DNA of 6,158 nt. It comes from Dehalococcoidia bacterium. Lineage in GTDB: Bacteria; Chloroflexota; Dehalococcoidia; Dehalococcoidales; Fen-1064. The stretch spans positions 1 to 6,158 of the forward strand of contig JAUYDN010000206.1 in the NCBI GenBank assembly GCA_030691775.1, given 5' to 3'. Positions 4,390 to 6,158 of this stretch are shown one piece after another; positions within the stretch are counted from its first letter, which is position 1, and the number at the start of each line of letters is the position of its first letter. Under the pieces are notes generated by a model that saw nothing but the letters and a program-made list of their open reading frames with translations, ran no database searches and was not told the origin of the DNA. A program made the translations under genes and the position numbers.

Positions 4390-6158
4390 TCCTTGAGTTC
4401 CCCTCTTATCCGCCGCGAAATCTGTTCGCTTTTCTGGATGTCTTCATCCGAAGCGGTATGACTCGAATAGAGCAATTTCTCCACCAGCCGCGTGAGCTCC
4501 ATAAAATACTCCCCTACCGGACCGAGCGATTTCTGCAGGTCACGCGCCAGCTCTCTCAACGTCTGGTTGGGTCTTACAACAAATCGCGCCACCTTCTGCG
4601 CCAGTTTTAACAGGGCAATATAAAAGCCGATGATTCTCCCGCGCGGTTCAGCAATTTCCTCAGCCGCGTCCACCAGTTCCGCGGGAATTACGGCGGTGGT
4701 CGTGTAAACCGGCTCAGGTCCCACTTCCGGAGGTTTTCTTACCGGACGTGGCTGTCTTTTCAGGTAAGCGGGTATACGCACCTTGATTCTGCGGGAAACA
4801 AACACCAGCACCGTGAGCAATACCAGGAATAAGCTAGAGGTCACATAATTCACGAAAAGAATTTTCCTGGAGACCATGAGACCATCATGCCAGACCGTTT
4901 GCGGAGTGACGGTAATTTCCAGCACTTCGGCGCCGATAAAGCTGATTACCATGCCCGTCCTTAGACTGGCGTTAAAGCTACCGTCATCAAGACTACGGGT
5001 GCTGATGCCATCCTTGCCCGAGCGGAAGGTAATAAGGGCTTGCGGGACGGGACCAATCTCCGAGGTAAGCATCCCGTTGAGTGTTAGTGCGCCCGGTATA
5101 AATGCCACCCGTGGTAATTCAAGATTAAGCACCGGGACTGCCTGCGTTACCTCCAGTATTGCTCCCCCCACTCCCGGAGCGTATCTTCCTGCAGCCGGTG
5201 TAGAAACGGTTACGCTATGCTTACCTGTTGCAATATCGGGTCTTAATGTGAGCGTAAAAGAAAAATCGCGGCTGGCTGTCACCGCGCCGATAAAAACATT
5301 ATCGAAGTAAATATCTATTTCCCTCGGGATATCCTCCACATTTTTACCGTACACGAAAAATCCGGCGATGGTTGTTTCCAACCCGGGGTAAGCTTTTGCC
5401 GGGAGCGTTATCTCGATAGCCGTGCCGTTATAATAGGGATGGAGAATTTTCTCTTCACTCAGCGCGGAGAGATAGACCCCCACATCTTCTCCGCGGGGGA
5501 AATAGACCGCCTGCACACGTACATCCGGTATATAGCGATACGGGACTTGAAACGCCATTTCATAACGTCCTGTATCACTCGTCTTGACAGCACCGGTCAG
5601 AGAGCCTCCTATTAAAAACGTTATCTCTCTACCACCCATAGGACCGTCGCTCGATGTCAAGATTCCGCTCAGTTTGACATCCTCACCCACGAATTGCGAT
5701 TCCGGTTCAATTTCAAGAGTCAGGAACGTAGAAATACGTGTATTCACGGCTGAGAACTCAGCAAGCATGTTTCGATAGAATTGTAGTAATCCCCTGATTC
5801 TGTTTATTTTCGCCAGCACTTCCTCATAGGCACCTCTTAACGTGTTGAACGGGCCGGTGAGAGACACCCCGAACGCCTCCCCTGTCTGGTCTACAGTGTA
5901 CTCCGCCTGTCTTAATTCGTCATCAGCCGCGTTAAGCTTGTTGAGAATGTCTTTAACCAAAGCTGGTGTCTCATTAAGCCGCGATTGTTCCACGAACTGT
6001 CTCAAAACCTTTAAATCACGGTCGACCCCGGCAACCAGGACAGCGGTGGTTTTCATCGAAGACGCAAAGTCGGCGGTAATATCGGTAATCGCAGGCGGCA
6101 CATTGGCATAAGGCATTTTGTCCAGCCGGTCTGCAACCGTATCCGGGTGCAGTTCGAG
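4386..6158 (-). CDS. Envelope-anchored protein with helical region, Ig-like repeats, one TM helix and C-terminal DUF4129-like domain (5' end outside window)
   Basis: The reading frame is open from the right window edge to a TGA at 4386 (590 codons), so this is the C-terminal part of a longer protein. An ATG at 6116 exists but has no convincing ribosome site, and the 14 codons before it are open. Numbering from that ATG: residues 30-125 look alpha-helical, possibly coiled coil. Three Ig-like beta domains follow at about 131-220, 230-325 and 328-420. One membrane helix lies at 424-441, followed by a basic stretch (RRIKVRIP) that predicts a cytoplasmic tail. Residues 493-574 resemble DUF4129, with QTLRELARDL and then MELTRLVEKLLY. 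The ectodomain should therefore be outside the cell and DUF4129 inside. In related operons DUF4129 is often fused to a transglutaminase-like domain; none is seen here, though one could precede the window. It is the first visible gene of a four-gene operon and overlaps the next by 4 bases. Its function is unknown. Confidence 0.8.
   Translation of the reverse strand, partial: LELHPDTVADRLDKMPYANVPPAITDITADFASSMKTTAVLVAGVDRDLKVLRQFVEQSRLNETPALVKDILNKLNAADDELRQAEYTVDQTGEAFGVSLTGPFNTLRGAYEEVLAKINRIRGLLQFYRNMLAEFSAVNTRISTFLTLEIEPESQFVGEDVKLSGILTSSDGPMGGREITFLIGGSLTGAVKTSDTGRYEMAFQVPYRYIPDVRVQAVYFPRGEDVGVYLSALSEEKILHPYYNGTAIEITLPAKAYPGLETTIAGFFVYGKNVEDIPREIDIYFDNVFIGAVTASRDFSFTLTLRPDIATGKHSVTVSTPAAGRYAPGVGGAILEVTQAVPVLNLELPRVAFIPGALTLNGMLTSEIGPVPQALITFRSGKDGISTRSLDDGSFNASLRTGMVISFIGAEVLEITVTPQTVWHDGLMVSRKILFVNYVTSSLFLVLLTVLVFVSRRIKVRIPAYLKRQPRPVRKPPEVGPEPVYTTTAVIPAELVDAAEEIAEPRGRIIGFYIALLKLAQKVARFVVRPNQTLRELARDLQKSLGPVGEYFMELTRLVEKLLYSSHTASDEDIQKSEQISRRIRGELKE

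Overview
The window looks like bacterial chromosome of roughly even base composition, with every convincing gene on the minus strand. The best guess for the source is a Chloroflexota (Dehalococcoidia-type) bacterium. This rests on remembered similarity of the gene set and of an intergenic repeat; an archaeal or other bacterial source cannot be excluded. A strong Shine-Dalgarno sequence, a TTG start and tight 4-base gene overlaps fit a bacterium but do not prove it.

Layout, in the direction of transcription (right to left). Positions 6158-4386 hold the 3' part of a large envelope protein: a helical region, three Ig-like beta domains, one membrane helix and a C-terminal DUF4129-like domain. Its true N-terminus lies outside the window. 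Positions 4389-3493 encode a two-helix membrane-anchored DUF4350-type protein. Positions 3496-2549 encode a MoxR-family AAA+ ATPase. Positions 2552-978 encode a polytopic membrane protein with a DUF58/vWA-like C-terminal half. Each junction is a 4-base stop/start overlap (ATGA, TTGA, ATGA), so the four genes form one translationally coupled operon. This is a MoxR-DUF58-DUF4350-DUF4129 cassette, a widespread gene association of poorly understood function, thought to link an AAA+ chaperone-like ATPase to vWA-type and membrane-anchored envelope partners.

Positions 977-716 are a 262-base non-coding stretch with several inverted repeats. It includes what looks like a degraded copy of a dispersed intergenic repeat and an AT-rich dyad close to the next start codon. 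Positions 715-122 encode a YdjM/DUF457-type integral-membrane putative metal-dependent hydrolase, probably a separate transcription unit. Positions 121-1 are non-coding as far as can be seen and hold a long imperfect hairpin.

No CRISPR array, transposase, tRNA, rRNA or defence system is visible. The least ordinary signals are two apparent losses of signature residues in the same cassette: the sensor-1 position of the MoxR ATPase, and the metal-site residues of the DUF58 vWA-like domain. The envelope protein also has an unusual ectodomain. The cassette itself is a known type, not a new system.
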